From positions 1-13,735 of the forward strand of contig JBIKMC010000067.1 of assembly GCA_044359405.1 (NCBI GenBank): a stretch of DNA of 13,735 nt. Direction: 5' to 3'. The translations under genes were made by a program, and so were the position numbers. Of the stretch, positions 13,166-13,735 are shown in pieces. Origin of the DNA: SYIM01 sp044359405. Its GTDB lineage: Bacteria; Pseudomonadota; Gammaproteobacteria; Burkholderiales; Burkholderiaceae_E. Under the pieces are notes generated by a model. That model did not search any database, was not told the DNA's origin, and worked only from the letters and a program-made list of their open reading frames with translations. How positions within the stretch are numbered: the stretch's first letter is position 1; each line of letters begins with the position of its first letter.

Positions 13166-13735
13166 ATGAGCGACATCCTTCAACGTATTCTCGAGGTCAA
13201 GCGTACAGAAGTTGCGCAGGCTCGGGCGTCTCAGTCCGAGGCCGCGCTGCTGGCCGAGGTGCGCGCCAGCCGTGCGACGGGTGATGCACGCACTGTCCGC
13301 GATTATGAGGCATCGCTGCGCGCATCGATCACCTCGGGGCGGGCTGCCGTCATCGCCGAGATCAAGCGCGCCAGTCCCAGCAAGGGACTGTTGCGCGATC
13401 CCTTTGATCCGCCCGCTATTGCCGCCAGCTATGCGCAACACGGTGCATCGTGCCTGTCGGTGCTGACCGATGTGCAATTCTTTCAGGGCAGCCCAGATTA
13501 TCTGCGGGCGGCTCGAAGCGCCTGCGCCCTTCCGGTACTGCGTAAAGACTTCATGATCGACACGTGGCAGGTGCTGCAGGCAAGGGCCTGGGGCGCGGAT
13601 TGCATTCTGCTGATCGCCGCAGCCTTGTCAGACGCCCACATGATTGAGCTCGAAGCCTGCGCTTCAGAGTTGGGCATGGGGGTTCTGGTTGAAGTGCATG
13701 ATGCTGGCGAGCTTGAGCGGGCGCTGCAATTGCAG
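13166..13735 (+). CDS. trpC: Indole-3-glycerol phosphate synthase, N-terminal 190 codons
   Basis: The frame is open to the right edge of the window, so the gene is incomplete here. It begins MSDILQRILEVKRTEVAQA and contains AVIAEIKRASPSKGLLR with the conserved Glu and Lys of the active site. SCLSVLTDVQFFQGSPDYL, LPVLRKDFMID with the second catalytic Lys, and GADCILLIAAALSD follow. TrpC closes the indole ring from 1-(2-carboxyphenylamino)-1-deoxyribulose 5-phosphate, releasing CO2 and water. It appears as a stand-alone (beta/alpha)8 enzyme, not visibly fused to TrpF. AGGG (13155-13158) seven bases before the ATG is the probable ribosome-binding site. It lies 54 bases after trpD and is surely co-transcribed with it. 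Confidence 0.95.
   Translation, partial: MSDILQRILEVKRTEVAQARASQSEAALLAEVRASRATGDARTVRDYEASLRASITSGRAAVIAEIKRASPSKGLLRDPFDPPAIAASYAQHGASCLSVLTDVQFFQGSPDYLRAARSACALPVLRKDFMIDTWQVLQARAWGADCILLIAAALSDAHMIELEACASELGMGVLVEVHDAGELERALQLQ

Overview
The window looks like chromosomal DNA from a betaproteobacterium, most likely order Burkholderiales and perhaps near Alcaligenaceae. The evidence is the high G+C content, the family resemblance of the proteins, and the gene order mltA-apaG-rpe-gph followed by trpD-trpC, which in this order normally surrounds trpE and trpG. No tRNA, rRNA, CRISPR array, transposase or IS end was seen.

Layout. Positions 1-2680 (+): the C-terminal part of a dihydrodipicolinate synthase/N-acetylneuraminate lyase-family protein, a UbiH/COQ6-type FAD hydroxylase, and periplasmic disulfide isomerase DsbC. 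Positions 2684-4327 (-): lytic transglycosylase MltA and ApaG. A predicted 30-residue single-span membrane protein lies on the opposite strand, and its start codon shares a CATG with the most likely mltA start. Positions 4449-5836 (+): rpe and gph, with apaG and rpe diverging from a symmetric TACAAT-CGC-ATTGTA element. Positions 5869-7922 (+): an acyl-CoA dehydrogenase and a two-hotdog MaoC/HTD2-like hydratase, a plausible two-gene catabolic unit. Positions 7941-11715: a cell-envelope cassette of a subtilisin-type (S8) lipoprotein protease, a predicted outer-membrane beta-barrel protein, and a convergent small lipoprotein. Positions 12080-13735 (+): trpD and the first 190 codons of trpC.

The most striking feature is a run of 15 cytosines at 9586-9600 inside the protease gene. 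As written, the protease stops shortly after the tract. With one C fewer, the frame runs on through a Pro/Ala/Thr linker into a betagamma-crystallin-like domain ending at 9963, giving a 673-residue lipoprotein. This is either a phase-variable switch controlling a C-terminal domain or a homopolymer error in the sequence. The arrangement of intact protease, linker coding on both sides and intact domain in one specific frame is hard to explain otherwise.

The trp locus is also unusual. trpE and trpG are absent from between gph and trpD, and the catabolic and envelope genes occupy that place. trpDC is preceded by a 364-base gap with a -10-like TACAAT and a short, possibly leaderless ORF with three Trp codons. 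That could be a relic of, or replacement for, tryptophan-responsive control, but no convincing attenuator terminator was found.
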